From positions 62,001-126,000 of the forward strand of contig WSXV01000004.1 in the NCBI GenBank assembly GCA_009773475.1: a stretch of 64,000 nt of DNA. The letters are read 5' to 3'. Numbering within the stretch: the stretch's first letter is position 1; each line of letters opens with the position of its first letter. Below, in pieces: positions 63,393-64,000 of this stretch. Below the pieces are notes generated by a model. The model saw nothing but the letters and a program-made list of their open reading frames with translations, had not been told where the DNA came from and did not search any database. This DNA comes from Desulfobulbaceae bacterium (lineage in GTDB: Bacteria > Desulfobacterota > Desulfobulbia > Desulfobulbales > Desulfocapsaceae). Made by a program: the position numbers and the translations under genes.

Positions 63393-64000
63393 ATGACAAT
63401 TCATCCCCCGGAAACCCTTCCCATCCTTAATCATAAAGCCGAGATCCAAGAGGCTTTACGAGCTCATCAGACCATCATTATTGCCGGTGACACCGGCTCG
63501 GGGAAGACAACACAACTACCGCAGTTCTGCCTGGAGCTTGCGCAAAACAAGGGGACTGACAACCACCAAAGAAAGAAAAGAACGGATCTTATCATAGGCT
63601 GTACCCAACCGCGACGCATCGCCGCCCTGTCGGTTGCAGAACGGGTACGTGAAGAGTTGACTGAAAAAGGTGAAAACGGCCTCCTGGTTGGTTCCAAGAT
63701 CAGATTCCATGATCAGACAACTCCTGATACCCGCATCAAGTTCATGACCGACGGAGTCCTGCTGGCCGAGACCAGAAACGACCCAATGCTCAGGAAATAC
63801 GGGGTGATCATCATTGACGAGGCCCATGAAAGGAGCCTCAACATCGATTTTCTCCTTGGCTTTCTTAAAAACCTGCTCCCCAAACGGCCTGAGCTCAAAC
63901 TGATCATCACCAGCGCCACCATCGATACCGCCATCTTTTCACACCACTTCGACCAGGCGCCGGTGCTCACCATTGCCGGCAGGGTCTACCCGATTACGGT
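63393..64000 (+). CDS. hrpA: HrpA-like DEAH-box ATP-dependent helicase, 5' part
   Basis: Runs off the window; about 202 codons seen. Walker [17 protein letters not shown], motif Ia [30 protein letters not shown] box [19 protein letters not shown], and SAT box [11 protein letters not shown]: a DEAH/HrpA RNA helicase. ATG at 63393 is the first candidate; no ribosome site is clear. E. coli HrpA is ~1300 aa, so most of the gene is missing here. Divergent from galU. Confidence 0.9.
   Translation, partial: MTIHPPETLPILNHKAEIQEALRAHQTIIIAGDTGSGKTTQLPQFCLELAQNKGTDNHQRKKRTDLIIGCTQPRRIAALSVAERVREELTEKGENGLLVGSKIRFHDQTTPDTRIKFMTDGVLLAETRNDPMLRKYGVIIIDEAHERSLNIDFLLGFLKNLLPKRPELKLIITSATIDTAIFSHHFDQAPVLTIAGRVYPIT

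Noticed and set aside
1-64000. CRISPR arrays and cas genes
   Set aside because: No regularly spaced repeats and no cas-like proteins found; the repeats described are single or paired palindromes.

Overview
The window is a stretch of bacterial chromosome, about 50 protein genes with short gaps and many 4-bp overlaps. The gene set suggests a strictly anaerobic Gram-negative bacterium, most likely a Desulfobulbaceae-like member of the Desulfobacterota: LPS core genes, type IV pilus ATPase, formate-THF ligase, PEP synthase, NifU/NifS used outside any nif cluster, ThyX, cobyrinate amidation, and a ThiC-like gene under a cobalamin riboswitch. The genus is not fixed by the sequence, and this assignment is inference from gene content and moderate GC.

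Layout. 1-9.7 kb: LPS and surface polysaccharide block (gmd, an msbA-like exporter, two heptosyltransferase-family GT9 genes, two GT2 genes, an O-antigen ligase, a methyltransferase, and the C-terminal stump of a third GT2 gene). 9.8-12.0 kb: PilB-type ATPase fused to a cyclic-nucleotide-binding domain. 12.4-17.5 kb: one-carbon and Fe-S genes (fhs, thyX, nifS, nifU). 17.7-25.4 kb: phosphohexomutase, lon with an hsp20, ppsA, and a Trm112 gene of 59 codons. 25.6-33.3 kb: FIST protein plus hybrid histidine kinase, proC-nadK, an NtrC-type regulator, a PHP phosphoesterase. 33.7-41.3 kb: CHAP lipoprotein, cobyrinate diamide synthase, SleB-type hydrolase, panC-panD with a DegT aminotransferase, a TPR membrane protein, an OmpA protein. 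41.5-49 kb: phosphoesterase, rsmA, Fe-alcohol dehydrogenase, coaBC, Bax-inhibitor-1 protein, tRNA-His, and the riboswitch-controlled ThiC-family gene. 49-57.9 kb: uvrC with a small Fe-S partner, a phasin-like protein, dus, a HEAT/CNB/PilZ protein, a KamA-family radical SAM enzyme, HDOD-GGDEF. 57.9-59.8 kb: an accessory patch with repeats, a CDF transporter and a SemiSWEET. 59.8-64 kb: priA, galU and the start of an hrpA-like helicase.

Two themes link distant genes. Nucleotide signalling recurs: MshEN plus CNB on PilB, HEAT-CNB-PilZ, HDOD-GGDEF with an intact inhibitory site, FIST-kinase. Cobalamin recurs: cobyrinate a,c-diamide synthase and a probable anaerobic lower-ligand enzyme (BzaF-like) switched by B12.

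The most unusual structure is a two-hairpin repeat of about 115 nt. Two clear copies begin exactly at the TAG stop codons of fhs and of the HDOD-GGDEF gene. Their stems differ in sequence but keep pairing. A third, diverged copy appears to form the peripheral insert of the cobalamin riboswitch.
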